Under the pieces are notes generated by a model. The model was not told the origin of the DNA. It ran no database searches and saw nothing but the letters and a program-made list of their open reading frames with translations. From Fimbriimonadaceae bacterium (GTDB taxonomy: Bacteria; Armatimonadota; Fimbriimonadia; Fimbriimonadales; Fimbriimonadaceae): a DNA stretch of 64,000 nt. Shown here one piece after another: positions 26,603 to 36,100 of this stretch. The DNA is taken from NCBI GenBank assembly GCA_022843485.1, contig JALHNM010000005.1, positions 178,496 to 242,495 on the forward strand, given 5' to 3'. A program made the translations under genes and the position numbers. The first letter of the stretch is position 1; each line of letters starts with the position of its first letter.

Positions 26603-28711
26603 ATGCGCCGTTCTGCTTGCGCCCTGCTCGTCGTCGCCTCCGCCGTTTCGCTCGCCCAGATCGATGGGACGGTGGCGCCCGAGCCAAAGGCGATGAAAGT
26701 CGAGCACGTGCGCAACCTGCACGGCGACCGCTTCGAGGATCCCTATTTCTGGCTCCGAGAGCGCGACAACCCGCAGGTGATGGCCCACCTCAAAGCCGAA
26801 AACGCCTACTCGCTCGACGTGATGAAGCCTCACCAGGCTTTGGTCGACAAGCTGTACAAGGAGTACGTCGGGCGTATGCAGGAAACCGACATGCAGGTGC
26901 CCGTCTACCGACGAGGGTACTGGTACACAACGCGGACGGTCCAGGGCAAGCAATACCCCATCTACGTGCGAAGGAAGGGCTCGATGCAAGCGCGGGAGGA
27001 GGTCTTGCTCGACCTCAACCTGCTCGCCGAGGGTAAGCCCTACTTCGGCCTCGGAGACTTCGAGGTCAGTCCGAACAACCAGATCCTCGCCTACACGACC
27101 GACGTCACCGGCAACCGCCGATACCAGCTCTTCTTCAAGGATCTGCGGACCGGACGACGGTTGCGGCAGCCCGGCGCGAGTCAGGACGAGTGGGGACAGG
27201 TAGCCGGGTTCACCTGGGCGAACGACAACCGGACCTTCTTTACGGTGACAGAAAACGAGGCGAAGCGGCCCTTCCGGCTGTTCCGGCGCAACCTCGCGGG
27301 CGGAAACCGGTTGTTGCTCGAGGAGAAGTCGCCGCAGTTCAACCTTCGGGCGAGCGCCTCGCGCGACCGCGAGATGCTGTTCATCGGTTCGGGGAGCAGC
27401 GAGACGACCGAGTTTCGGATGATTCCGCTGGATCGACCCGGGACCGCGCCCCGGTTGATCGAGCCGCGACGGACGGGACTCGAGTACTACCCGGACCACC
27501 GGGATGGGCTCCTCTATCTGCGCACGAACGACGGCGCGCCCGAGTTCAAGGTCGTGACCGCGCCCGTCGCCAACCCGGGCCGAGCCAACTGGAAGACCCT
27601 CCTCCCGCCCCTCGCCAATGGGAAGCTTGCCGACCTGGACCTCTTCCAGGGCTGGATGATCGTGCGGCAGCTCCGCGATGCCGTCAGCGAGCTGGTCGTG
27701 ACCAACCTCCGGACGAAGCAGTCGCACACGGTCGTGTTTCCAGAGCGGAACTCGTCGGTGTGGTTGGGCGAGAACCCTGAGTTCCGTACCGACCGTCTCC
27801 GGCTCAGCTACACCTCGGAGATCACTCCGAGCACTGTCTACGACTACATGCTCGGTAGCCGGCGTCTCGTTCGCCTCAAACGGCAGGCTGTCCGAGGCTA
27901 CGACCCCAAGAGGTATGCCACCGAGTTCGTTTGGGCCACGGTGCGAGACGGCACCCGGGTCCCGGTCTCGATCGCATACCGGCGCGACCTGCGCGGCAAA
28001 CGCCCGCAGCCGATGCTCCTCCAAGCCTACGGCGCCTACGGCGCACCGATGTCGCCCGGATTCTCGAGTTCGACCGTCAGCCTCTGGGACCGCGGAGTGA
28101 TCACCGCAACCGCCTACGTTCGCGGCGGCGGCGAGATGGGCGAACGCTGGCACGACGCTGGCAAGATGGCCCGGAAGATGAACACCTTCACGGACTTCGT
28201 CGATGTTGCCCAGTGGCTGGTCGGGCGGGGTTACACGACGCATGCCCGGCTGGGAATCACAGGAGGAAGCGCAGGTGGCCTCACGATGGGCGCCGTGATG
28301 AACCTTCGCCCGACCGTGGCGCGGGTCGCGTTGGTCTACGTCCCCTTCGTCGATGTCGTGAACACCATGCTCGACGAATCGCTACCCCTCACCACGCAGG
28401 AGTTCCTCGAGTGGGGCAACCCCAAGAACTCCATCCAGTACTGGTGGCTCCGCCAGTACAGCCCGTATGAGAACATCGGACGGTTCGACTACCCGGCGAT
28501 GCTGGTGCGCACCGGGCTCAACGACAGCCAGGTGCCGTACTGGGAGGCGACGAAGTGGGTCGCGCGTCTGCGCGAACTGCGGGCCGACAACGACCCCCTG
28601 CTCCTCAAGGTGAACCTCGACGCCGGCCACGGTGGCGCGTCGGGCCGATACGACGCCCTGCGGGAGCAAGCCTTCGACACCGCGTTCCTGTTGCGGATGC
28701 TGGGCATCTGA
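26603..28711 (+). CDS. Secreted prolyl oligopeptidase (S9A)
   Basis: 702 residues from ATG 26603. A signal peptide (RRSACALLVVASAVSLAQ) places it in the periplasm or outside. The N-terminal segment HGDRFEDPYFWLRERDN is typical of S9A enzymes, followed by the seven-bladed propeller and a C-terminal alpha/beta hydrolase. The catalytic Ser is in GITGGSAGGL near residue 555, Asp in TGLNDSQVPY near 640 and His in DAGHGG near 675. Such peptidases cut short peptides after proline. It is a single gene, base composition like the host average. Confidence 0.93.
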   Translation: MRRSACALLVVASAVSLAQIDGTVAPEPKAMKVEHVRNLHGDRFEDPYFWLRERDNPQVMAHLKAENAYSLDVMKPHQALVDKLYKEYVGRMQETDMQVPVYRRGYWYTTRTVQGKQYPIYVRRKGSMQAREEVLLDLNLLAEGKPYFGLGDFEVSPNNQILAYTTDVTGNRRYQLFFKDLRTGRRLRQPGASQDEWGQVAGFTWANDNRTFFTVTENEAKRPFRLFRRNLAGGNRLLLEEKSPQFNLRASASRDREMLFIGSGSSETTEFRMIPLDRPGTAPRLIEPRRTGLEYYPDHRDGLLYLRTNDGAPEFKVVTAPVANPGRANWKTLLPPLANGKLADLDLFQGWMIVRQLRDAVSELVVTNLRTKQSHTVVFPERNSSVWLGENPEFRTDRLRLSYTSEITPSTVYDYMLGSRRLVRLKRQAVRGYDPKRYATEFVWATVRDGTRVPVSIAYRRDLRGKRPQPMLLQAYGAYGAPMSPGFSSSTVSLWDRGVITATAYVRGGGEMGERWHDAGKMARKMNTFTDFVDVAQWLVGRGYTTHARLGITGGSAGGLTMGAVMNLRPTVARVALVYVPFVDVVNTMLDESLPLTTQEFLEWGNPKNSIQYWWLRQYSPYENIGRFDYPAMLVRTGLNDSQVPYWEATKWVARLRELRADNDPLLLKVNLDAGHGGASGRYDALREQAFDTAFLLRMLGI

Positions 28712-28769
28712 CGGCACGGGCGGCCGCATCTGGCCGGGATTTGTGGCACAGGCGGCCCGCCGATGGCCC

Positions 28770-28788
28770 CTCGGGCGGCGCGCCCGAG
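28770..28788. terminator. Hairpin after the prolyl oligopeptidase gene
   Basis: Perfect arms CTCGGGCG (28770-28777) and CGCCCGAG (28781-28788) with a 3-nt loop, 58 bp after the stop. No T tract follows, so a role as terminator is only likely. Confidence 0.4.
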
Positions 28789-28796
28789 TGGGAAGC

Positions 28797-28951
28797 CCGT
28801 TCCAGACCTCGGTCGCCGCCTTGAGCCGCCCGGGACCGCGCCCCTCGGCAAAGCTGGTCGCGACCGTAAGGTCGTCAAAAGGGCCGTCAATAAGGTCGTC
28901 AATGACGCCGCGCGCCTCGCGCAAGGCGGCCGAGGCTCCCTCCGCAGCCAA
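28797..28951 (-). pseudogene. 5' remnant of the unknown 38-kb paralogous family
   Basis: On the minus strand a short stretch reads GRLKAATEVWNGLP, matching ERLKAVTEVWRGLS of the intact protein at 38 kb. Flanking residues on the upstream side (EARGVIDDLIDGPFDDLTV) keep only loose likeness, and the frame leaves homology immediately after. It is interpreted as a decayed N-terminal fragment between two unrelated genes. Confidence 0.4.
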
Positions 28952-28965
28952 GCATCAGGGCCGGC

Positions 28966-29715
28966 TCAGCGACCCCGCTCAAGACCGGCCTTGACTTCGC
29001 GGAGCAAGGCATCGGCTCGGTCGATACGGATCAGCCCGACACGGGGGTCTTCGAGGTCGAAGACGGTAACAAGGGTGGCCGCTACGCACACCGCGAACGC
29101 CCATCCGACTCGGCGAGCGGCCATCGAACATCGGGCCAAGTCCCTCCCTGCAACGAAAGCGCCGACCAACGCCGTGAGGCCCAGAACGGCGAGGATCGGC
29201 AGCGGGACATGGGTGCGGGCCTCGACCCGACGTTGGTCGCCCAGGTCGAGCGTCTCGTTCAAGGCTTGGATGACCATCACTCGGTCAGGAGCGTCGCGGG
29301 CGCCGACGGCCGCCTCCAGCACTGCCTCGCGGAGCCCCGCCGCCGCCAGGCGATGCGTGACATCGGAGGCCTCTCCCTCGAACGGCCTCGACAACCGTGC
29401 GTGGAACGCCTGCCGCTCGCGGACGTAGTCGAGAAGCTTCGACCTTGCCCCCTCCTGGCCCCGAGCGAGCACCGAGAGGCGGATGTCGAGGGTGCCGATC
29501 GCATTCGCCTCGTCGATCGCGAGCTCGAGCCGCCGGTCGAACCTCTGCCACGCGGCCGCGAAGGAGAATGCGAGCAGCAAACCAAGCAGTCCGAGCATCG
29601 CCGATCCCACCGCGCCGAGAGCGTTGTCCTCTGGGCCAGCCCCCCGAGTGCGGGCGCCCGTCCCGTACGCGATAAGCACCCCCAAAGCAAGCGCCACAGC
29701 CAGTCCGAATAGCAT
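28966..29715 (-). CDS. DUF4239 (bestrophin-like domain) membrane protein
   Basis: 249 residues. An N-terminal helix is followed by AVGSAMLGLLGLLLAFSFAA and then RFDRRLELAIDEANAIGTLD, the hallmark of DUF4239. A cytoplasmic helical region and two more hydrophobic helices follow (VPLPILAVLGLTALVGAFVA; VGWAFAVCVAATLVTVF). The family resembles bestrophin channels in layout but its function is unknown. The gene is isolated. Its stop lies within 20 bp of the paralog remnant. Confidence 0.8.
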   Translation of the reverse strand: MLFGLAVALALGVLIAYGTGARTRGAGPEDNALGAVGSAMLGLLGLLLAFSFAAAWQRFDRRLELAIDEANAIGTLDIRLSVLARGQEGARSKLLDYVRERQAFHARLSRPFEGEASDVTHRLAAAGLREAVLEAAVGARDAPDRVMVIQALNETLDLGDQRRVEARTHVPLPILAVLGLTALVGAFVAGRDLARCSMAARRVGWAFAVCVAATLVTVFDLEDPRVGLIRIDRADALLREVKAGLERGR

Positions 29716-29863
29716 CGCTGGCGAGCGTACCAGCGGCCTCGCCGGGGCGTCATTCCCTTTTCAGCGGAGCCCGGCATGGTCGCGAGGACGTCGGGACCGA
29801 GAAGTCGACGCTCCGGCCCAAATCACACCAGCCCTAGCACCCGCCGCCGACCCCCTGATTCCG

Positions 29864-29958
29864 GGCGGGTGGTACGGTTATGGCCCGTCGATGTCCGCAG
29901 GCCCCGGCCAGCCTAGGCCTCAGGGCCATAGCCATGGGCGTTAGCCCCTTCACGGCGC
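29864..29958 (+). repeat. Dispersed ~90-bp hairpin element, copy 3
   Basis: Nearly consensus copy: GGTTATGGCCCGTCG, GGCCAGCCTAGGCC, CAGGGCCATAGCCATGGGCG. It lies in the 400-bp gap between the DUF4239 gene and the Rhs cassette area, which also holds a terminator hairpin (29972-29987) and direct-repeat copy A; nothing else is recognisable there. Confidence 0.8.
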
Positions 29959-29971
29959 GTGGCTGAGAAAG

Positions 29972-29987
29972 AGCCCCGCCCGGGGCT
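29972..29987 (-). terminator. Terminator at the end of the Rhs cassette region
   Basis: Read on the minus strand: stem AGCCCCG/CGGGGCT followed by CTTTCTC. It lies 130 bp downstream of the last immunity-type gene. Confidence 0.5.
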
Positions 29988-30113
29988 GGGTGGCTCGTCT
30001 GCGTCCAGGGCCACCGCCAGGTCCTCGGGAACCTGCATCCATGCGGGTTCGAGAGTTCCCTTGGAACCGGGCTGAGCGGGCACGATCCATCCCCCTCAAC
30101 CCGGCCACCCGCC
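29986..30113 (+). repeat. Direct repeat copy A bounding the Rhs orphan cassettes
   Basis: About 128 bp nearly identical to 32415-32541 in the same orientation; shared blocks include CTGGGTGGCTCGTCTG, CGAGAGTTCCCTTGGAACCG and GCACGATCCATCCCCCTCAA. It starts just downstream of the third immunity-type gene. Confidence 0.85.
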
Positions 30114-30116
30114 GGG

Positions 30117-30554
30117 TTACTTTAGCCATGGAGGGCTGGAAGACGCGTAGAAGTAAGTGTAGCTCGTCAAGAACAGAACGTACGGGACAAGCCCAAGCGC
30201 AGAGCGGAGGAAGCGCTCTTGGCGACTGATCTCCCGGGGCTCGGCGCGAGCGACCAACAGGCTGAGAGCCACGAAGGACATAATGGCAGCTGCTAGCAAA
30301 GAAATCAAGGCGTACACCACATAGGGTCCAGGAATCGCGCGATAAGGGACGACGTATGGCAGCGCGCAAGCCACGACCACGATGTGGAGTGCCCAACCGC
30401 GCGGGTACATCTTCAATCTGCCGAATAGGAACAGGGCGCTCAGTACGGCCGGGAAAGTGAAGGGCACCATGAGGGCGGCGAAGACCGTCGCCAACGCGAC
30501 CGAACCCAGGTCGTTCGAGATCAGTGCCGCTAACATGAGAACGGTCTTGAACAC
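30117..30554 (-). CDS. Putative membrane immunity protein for Rhs tip 3
   Basis: 145 residues from GTG 30554 (ATG 30536 also possible), 3 bp after the stop of the Rhs C-terminal fragment. About four hydrophobic helices are visible: VALATVFAALMVPFTFPAVL, LHIVVVACALPYVVPY, VVYALISLLAAAIMSFVALS, and a C-terminal LVPYVLFLTSYTYF. No known family. A small gene directly behind a variable Rhs tip is classically the immunity gene. Being a membrane protein suggests its toxin acts at or across the cytoplasmic membrane. Both role and pairing are inference from position. Confidence 0.55.
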   Translation of the reverse strand: MFKTVLMLAALISNDLGSVALATVFAALMVPFTFPAVLSALFLFGRLKMYPRGWALHIVVVACALPYVVPYRAIPGPYVVYALISLLAAAIMSFVALSLLVARAEPREISRQERFLRSALGLVPYVLFLTSYTYFYASSSPPWLK

Positions 30555-30557
30555 GCT

Positions 30558-31531
30558 TTACATGCCCCTCCCGGTGCCACCCCGCCACTGAGTCGGGAGA
30601 GGCTCGAAACCTTGAGGGAAGCCAGTCTCCTGAGCTTCGGTCCTCCACCCGCTCCAAATCGGTATGTCGAAACCCGTAACCTCGATGGCCGGTAACGCGC
30701 CGTTATGGTTGGTGACGTTGCCGTCCGCATCGACGACGTAAACGCCGTTCACGGTCCTCCCGTCTCCCCTCGGGATTGCACCGAGTAGGAAGTAGCGGCG
30801 TGTGCGACCCTTTCGATCCGTGACCACTATGTAGTCCACGTCCATCACGATGTGAGACATGTGACCGGGCGAGATTTCCGTGTCCCTCCACGAGTCGCCT
30901 TTCATCCAGGGGAAGTCCCCGTAGGCCGTGACCTTACCTGAGAAGCCCGGGGCGACGACCACGATGGTCGGGTCGTGCCACTTGAGCCCCGTCGGGTCAA
31001 TGCGGTTCACCGGGTCGTTGAGGCAGTAGGCGTACCAGTTGGGGCCGTCCTTGATCGGGTCTCTCGACAAGAACCGGCCGAGGTCGGGGTCGTAGTAGCG
31101 GTGCCCCACCTGCTTGAGGCCCGTCGGATCGGCGTGGTAGCCGAAGCCCCCGGCGTAGCCGTAGTTCCCTTGCCAGGACCCCGTCGAGCCCGTCAGCGAG
31201 CCGAAGGCGTCGTACGTCAAGGTCGAGGCGAGGCCGGCAGAGCCGTCCGTCTGCGAGTCCGTCGTCTTCAGCCCCGTGTGCGCGAACCGGCTCGACGACG
31301 CCCCGTGCTCCCGCACCGAGAGCCCCGGCGTGTAGCGGAAGCTCCCCGCCCCCGTCCCGTCCCGCAGAACCGGCGCGAGCACCGACGCCCCCGACCGGAA
31401 GAAGTCGCGCTGCGCCGCCCCGCCCGTCTCCCGCACCCGGGCCCCCGCCCCGTTATAGGCGTACGACCGCGTCCCCCAAGCCCCGGTCGCCGACGTCAGC
31501 CGACCCTCCGAGTCCCAGGAGAACGACCTCG
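30558..31531 (-). pseudogene. Orphan Rhs C-terminal cassette: core plus toxin tip 3
   Basis: From about 31531 the sequence is nearly identical to the end of the intact Rhs gene (YYDPDLGRFLSRDPIKDGPN, then YCLNDPVNRIDPTGL). It then switches to an unrelated tip of about 145 residues: KWHDPTIVVVAPGFSGKVTA, SPGHMSHIVMDVDYIVVTDR, up to QWRGGTGRGM. There is no start, signal peptide or N-terminal repeat region; it begins at an IS110-type remnant. It looks like a displaced tip that could be swapped onto the intact gene by recombination in the shared core. Tip function is unknown. Confidence 0.8.
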
Positions 31532-31535
31532 CGAG

Positions 31536-31673
31536 CACCAGTCGCGCGACCTCTACCAGAGGCTCCTCAAGGCGGGAAAGCCCAAGAAAGTCGCCGTCGT
31601 CGCCGTGATGACCAAACTCATGAGGAGGATAGCGGCGGTCGTGAACCGAGGCACCCCGTGGGTCAGGGATTGA
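31536..31673 (+). pseudogene. C-terminal remnant of an IS110-family transposase
   Basis: On the plus strand the frame ending at 31673 reads LYQRLLKAGKPKKVAVVAVM then TKLMRRIAAVVNRGTPW and a stop. This is the typical C-terminus of IS110/IS116 transposases (Transposase_20 region). Only about 45 residues remain. Its left edge coincides with the break in Rhs homology, so the element probably mediated or followed the rearrangement. Confidence 0.75.
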
Positions 31674-31680
31674 CTTTCCA

Positions 31681-32220
31681 TCACAGTGTCTCGCCCGCGA
31701 GTCCCGTGACCAAAAGAGCACCGATCTCTTCGCACTCGTGAGTCATGGCGATGATCCAATCTGGCTCCTCCAAGGCACGAACGTAGGCGTCTGCGGCGAC
31801 AAAGAGCCTCGCGTCCTTGAGCGCTTTCCCGTCAGTCAACCACCCTCCTTCACTTGATCGGTCGGGGTAAACCAAGTACTTTCTGGATCTTTCGAGTGGA
31901 ACGATGTCCGCGACGCGGCTCCCCCAAACGTTCACGCCTTCGCGGAAGTAGCTCCATTCATAGTCGTTCGAGGGGCCGTCCTTACAGCCGGTCCAACGAA
32001 CTAGACGGCCGTGCTCCCTCCTCCAGAACCTCTGGTTCGACGCGCATCTGATCCTTAAGAGCTCCTCCGCTTCGACCGGTTCGCCATCCTGGACTCCCAG
32101 GAACTCTAGTAACTCGGTAAACTCGATTCGCTTGCGCAATTGTCCGAAGAAGACGAGTTCGCCGTACGTTTCGTCGTACTGGACGCAACTTCTCGCGGGC
32201 CTCTTCTTACGAACGGACAA
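31681..32220 (-). CDS. Putative immunity protein for orphan tip 2
   Basis: 179 residues if started at TTG 32220, which follows a purine-rich GGGGGAG and overlaps the preceding toxin-tip stop by 14 bp. It is soluble, with ETYGELVFFGQLRKRIEFTE, NDYEWSYFREGVNVWGSRVA and DAYVRALEEPDWIIAMTHEC as notable segments. No family recognised. Its place directly behind a toxin tip suggests immunity. The stop lies 8 bp from the IS110 remnant, so the C-terminus could be altered by that insertion. Confidence 0.5.
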   Translation of the reverse strand: MSVRKKRPARSCVQYDETYGELVFFGQLRKRIEFTELLEFLGVQDGEPVEAEELLRIRCASNQRFWRREHGRLVRWTGCKDGPSNDYEWSYFREGVNVWGSRVADIVPLERSRKYLVYPDRSSEGGWLTDGKALKDARLFVAADAYVRALEEPDWIIAMTHECEEIGALLVTGLAGETL

Positions 32221-32443
32221 CCGCTCCCCCTTTCCTCCAGTTCTTCCACTCGGGGGTCTCCCGAGCGGCCCTGTCCGCCTCTGCCTCCCACGTATAGTGG
32301 ATCCGATCCCTCTTACGGTCGCTCGAATGGTAGTGACCCAGGCGACCTTTGACGGACTTGTCTCGTACGGCCTTCCCAGAAGTTCCTTTGGCAGCGTTTT
32401 TCGCCGATTGACGGCTGGGTGGCTCGTCTGAGTCCAGGGCCAT
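32207..32443 (-). pseudogene. Orphan toxin-tip fragment 2
   Basis: 78 codons from ATG 32443, inside the direct repeat, to TAA. The polypeptide is basic: QSAKNAAKGTSGKAVRDKS, then GRLGHYHSSDRKRDRIHYTW and a Trp-rich end. The compact His/Arg/Asp-rich stretch looks like the catalytic end of a small nuclease-type toxin, but this is a guess. No Rhs core precedes it, so it is an orphan tip or its remnant. It is followed by an overlapping immunity-type gene. Confidence 0.45.
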
Positions 32444-32541
32444 CGCCAGGTCCTCGGGCACCTGCACCCATGCGGTTCGAGAGTTCCCTTGGAACCGGGC
32501 TGAGCGGGCACGATCCATCCCCCTCAACCCGGGTACCCGCC
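32415..32541 (+). repeat. Direct repeat copy B bounding the Rhs orphan cassettes
   Basis: Counterpart of 29986-30113. It contains the 3' end of immunity gene 1 (stop at 32524) and the ATG of orphan tip 2, so recombination between copies A and B would delete or exchange both orphan cassettes without touching the intact Rhs pair. Confidence 0.85.
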
Positions 32542-33117
32542 GAAGCCGACCTTGGCGAGGCCTGATTGCACCGCAGAGAGGGCTCGCCGTCGGCGAGGCG
32601 TCGCCCCTGGCCATTGCTCCCGCACAGAGTGAGCCATCGCCTCCCAAACCTCTCTCCGCTGCAAACCGTCAGGGTCTTCAGGGTCGGCACCTCGACTGTA
32701 CAGGAACTCAAGATGGTGCCCTAATCTCGACACGCGGTCGTGCCACCGAGAGTCCATGATCTCCTGGAGGAGGGCGAGGGAGAGCTCCATCCTGTACTCG
32801 CGGACGACTCCGTCAGCCAACATGTGGTCGGCCTCGCTCGGTCTCCGGACCCGCACATACCAACGAAGGAGCTCCAGTAGTCTTGCCTGGCCCTCACGGC
32901 TCAGTTCGTCGAAGCTGCGCACTGTGGTCGCGCAGAGGGCGGCGAATTCGCGGTTGTAGTCCCTTGGGCCCCTTAGCACTTTCTCCAACCGCTCCAGGAG
33001 CACCGTTTCGTCCCCTTTGTTCCCGTCGCTGTCCTCGTCAAGGTACCAGTCTATGTATTCTGGAGCCATGCGTGACCCGACAGGTGCATCTCCGTACACG
33101 TCGTGCACCTGGCTCAT
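32524..33117 (-). CDS. Putative immunity protein for the intact Rhs protein
   Basis: 197 residues. The ATG at 33117 overlaps the Rhs stop (ATGA), so synthesis is coupled to the toxin. It begins MSQVHDVYGDAPVG and is helical and charged with no signal peptide or membrane helix (LLERLEKVLRGPRDYNREFA; LARLGHH-like HDRVSRLGHHLEFLYSRGA). No known family. Position makes it the cognate cytoplasmic immunity protein for the 130-residue tip at the Rhs C-terminus; this is inference. Confidence 0.6.
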   Translation of the reverse strand: MSQVHDVYGDAPVGSRMAPEYIDWYLDEDSDGNKGDETVLLERLEKVLRGPRDYNREFAALCATTVRSFDELSREGQARLLELLRWYVRVRRPSEADHMLADGVVREYRMELSLALLQEIMDSRWHDRVSRLGHHLEFLYSRGADPEDPDGLQRREVWEAMAHSVREQWPGATPRRRRALSAVQSGLAKVGFGGYPG

Positions 33118-36100
33118 CCGATCGTCGTCCCCTCCACTTCCCACCAGGCAGGTGGACCGATCGAGGGCATCGGGGGCTCGACGTCTCCCCAATCGTTATG
33201 GTCGCGCCAACCCGAACCCCATTTCTCGTCCATCTCCTTCTCATGCCCGCGAATATCCCTCTCTAGCCTTCCAATGCGTTCCCGCAACTGAACCCTCTCC
33301 CGATGACTCTTTGCGTTCCTCAGCTGGCCGTACAGATCGGCAAGCTCCTTTCGCGCTTCACGGTTGTTTCGCCAATGCTTCACGAACTCCCGGTAGGTCT
33401 TGCTCCCACCCGCCCCATTTCGATCAAAGCGAATGCCTCGGAACCAGAAGAGGTTCCCCTTCCCGAACATGGGCGCGCCGAATCGGAGGAACTGCATGAA
33501 CTGGAGCCCGTTCGGATCCACCCGGTTGACCGGGTCGTTGAGGCAGTAGGCGTACCAGTTGGGGCCGTCCTTGATCGGGTCTCGCGACAGGAAGCGGCCG
33601 AGGTCGGGGTCGTAGTAGCGGTGCCCCACCTGCTTGAGGCCCGTCGGATCGGCGTGGTAGCCGAAGCCCCCGGCGTAGCCGTAGTTGCCTTGCCAAGACC
33701 CCGTCGAGCCCGTCAGCGAGCCGAAGGCGTCGTACGTCAAGGTCGAGGCGAGGCCGGCAGAGCCGTCCGTCTGGGAGTCCGTCGTCTTCAGCCCCGTGTG
33801 CGCGAACCGGCTCGACGGGGCCCCGTGAGCCCGCACCGAGAGCCCCGGCGTGTACCGGAACGACCCCGCCCCCGTCCCGTCCCGCAGCACCGGGGCCAAC
33901 ACCGACGCCCCCGCCCGGAAGAAGTCCCGCTGCGCCGCGCCGCCCGTCTCCCGCACCCGCGCCCCCGCCCCGTTGTAGGCGTAAGACCGAGTCCCCCAAG
34001 CCCCGGTGGCCGACGTCAGCCGACCCTCCGAGTCCCAGGCGAACGAGCGCACCACCGAGCCCCCCGCCCCCGCGAGCTCCCGCAAGGTCCGGCCCGCGCC
34101 GTCGTACTCGAACACCCGGTCCACCGACCCCAGACGCGTCACCTTCAGCAACCGGTCCCCGTGCGGGTCCAACTGGCTCGCCGCGTAGTGGTAGGTGTCC
34201 GTCACCCCGTTCACCGTCCGAGTCAACCGGTTGAAGTTCCCGTCGTACGTGTAGCTCCCCGAGTACCCCGGCCGGGACTCCGTGAGCAGCTGGCCCTCCC
34301 CGTCGTACCCGTAGGTCGTCACGACGCCGTCCACCGTGTGGGTGTGCACCCGGCCGTCGGCCAGGAACGTGTACCCCTGCGAGCGAAGCACCGCGCCCCC
34401 CGCCGACTGGCGCAGAGTGATGGCGTTCACCCGGCCCCGACCGTCGTAGCCGTACTCCTCCCGCGTGCCGTTCCCGTGGACCAGGCGCCACAGCCGCCCC
34501 GTCGCCGTGTCGTAGTCGTGGTCCGTCACCTCGGCCAGCGGGTTCGTCACCGTGTCCAACCGGCCCTGCGCGTCGTAGGCCCAGGTCGTCGTCCCATAGC
34601 CGACCTCCGTCATCGTCGTCCGCGCCCCCGTCGCGTCGTAGCCGTAAGTCAGCTCCCCGACGGGCGAGACCATCCGCGTCACCCGACCCTCAAGGTCCCG
34701 CTCGAAGTCCGTCGTCCCGCTGGCGTCCACCATCCGGGTGACCTCCCCGTCCAGGTTGCGGGTGTACACGGTATCGGCCTTGTCCGGGAACCGGACGATG
34801 GCGAGCCGGCCGTCCCCACCGATCCGGTACTCGATCCGCTGACCCATCCCGTTGACGTACTCCGCGAGCTCGCCGGTGGGCAGGTACCGATACGTCTCCG
34901 TACCGAGACCGCTGCCCACGGGCATGAACATCCGGTACACCTCGCCCCGAGCCGCCCGCTGGATCGTGCGCGTGTACCCGTTGCCGTTCGTCACCGAGAC
35001 CACCCGACCCATGTGGTCGTAACCGTAGGACTGGGTGAACCGCGGCGGGGTGCCGTTCCAAGGGGTCAGCCGGTCCGTCAGCCACCCTGGGAGGTTGTAG
35101 ACGAAGTCCGTCGTGAACCCGCGCGGGCACGTCCGGGAGGTCACGTTGCCCTCGCCGTCATAGACCATGCTGGTCGTGGCCGCCCCCTCGACGATGGAGA
35201 CCGGCCGGTCCCAACGGTCGTACACGACGGAGGTCGCGACTGCCCCCGGTTCCGTCACGGTCTCCACCCGACCGAACGGCGTGTGGGTGTAGACGGTTTG
35301 GTGCCCGGCCGGGTCCGTGACGGAGAGGAGGTTCCCCCTCCCGTCGAGGTCGTACTGTGTGAGCCGGTTAAGCCCGTCTCTCACCCACTCGGGTTGGCCG
35401 AAGTCGTCGTAGGTCTCGATCTGCAGCAGCGTCCGCCCGGTGGAATCGACGACCTTCTCGAGCAGCCCACGCAACCGCACGTCTGAGTGAGTGTCCGAAT
35501 AGTAGGTGTACTCCGTCCTCTTGTCCGGCGTGGCCGCCTCACCCTCTGGCGTCATCGACCAGAGCAGGTCGTTGTCGTCGAGGTCGTACCCCCACTTCCA
35601 GACGCGGTCGCGCTGGTCGGTGTACTGGAGGAGGTTGCCGTTCACGTCGTACTGGAACCACTGGTCGAACCCCCGGGCGTCGAATACCCGGGACACGAGG
35701 TGCTCTGCGTCGTAATCGTAGTATGTCGTGAACGAGGCCTCGTCCGTCACGCTATAGAGCGTCGTCGGCTCTGCGCCCGCCAAGTTGTACTGGTGGAGGA
35801 TCCGATGGTGCTGCGGAACGCCGTTCGTCACCGAATGGGCGGGAAGCTGGATCCACGTCCTGCCCTGCACCGTGCCTACCACTCCGGGCGGAGGCACGTT
35901 GTAGTAGAACGTGGTGCGCTGCCGGCAAGGCCACGCACCGACCCCACTACCACAGACGGCCTCGCCCGCCGACGGCCGCGTCGCCGACCGGATCGCGTCT
36001 CCTGGGCCCGGGGGGGTTTCCGAAGGGTCGCCAGAGTAGTAGTCGAACTGCCAGACCGCTCCTCGCAGGTCGGTGTGGGCGACGATATTGCTCCGAGAGT

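Noticed and set aside
26456..28243. 595-codon open frame antisense to the prolyl oligopeptidase gene
   Set aside because: The plus strand has an intact catalytic triad and signal peptide; the antisense frame has no recognisable feature.
33303..35486. 727-codon open frame antisense to the Rhs gene
   Set aside because: A regular shadow of YD repeats (PHRPQ-type low complexity); the minus strand encodes a clear Rhs protein.
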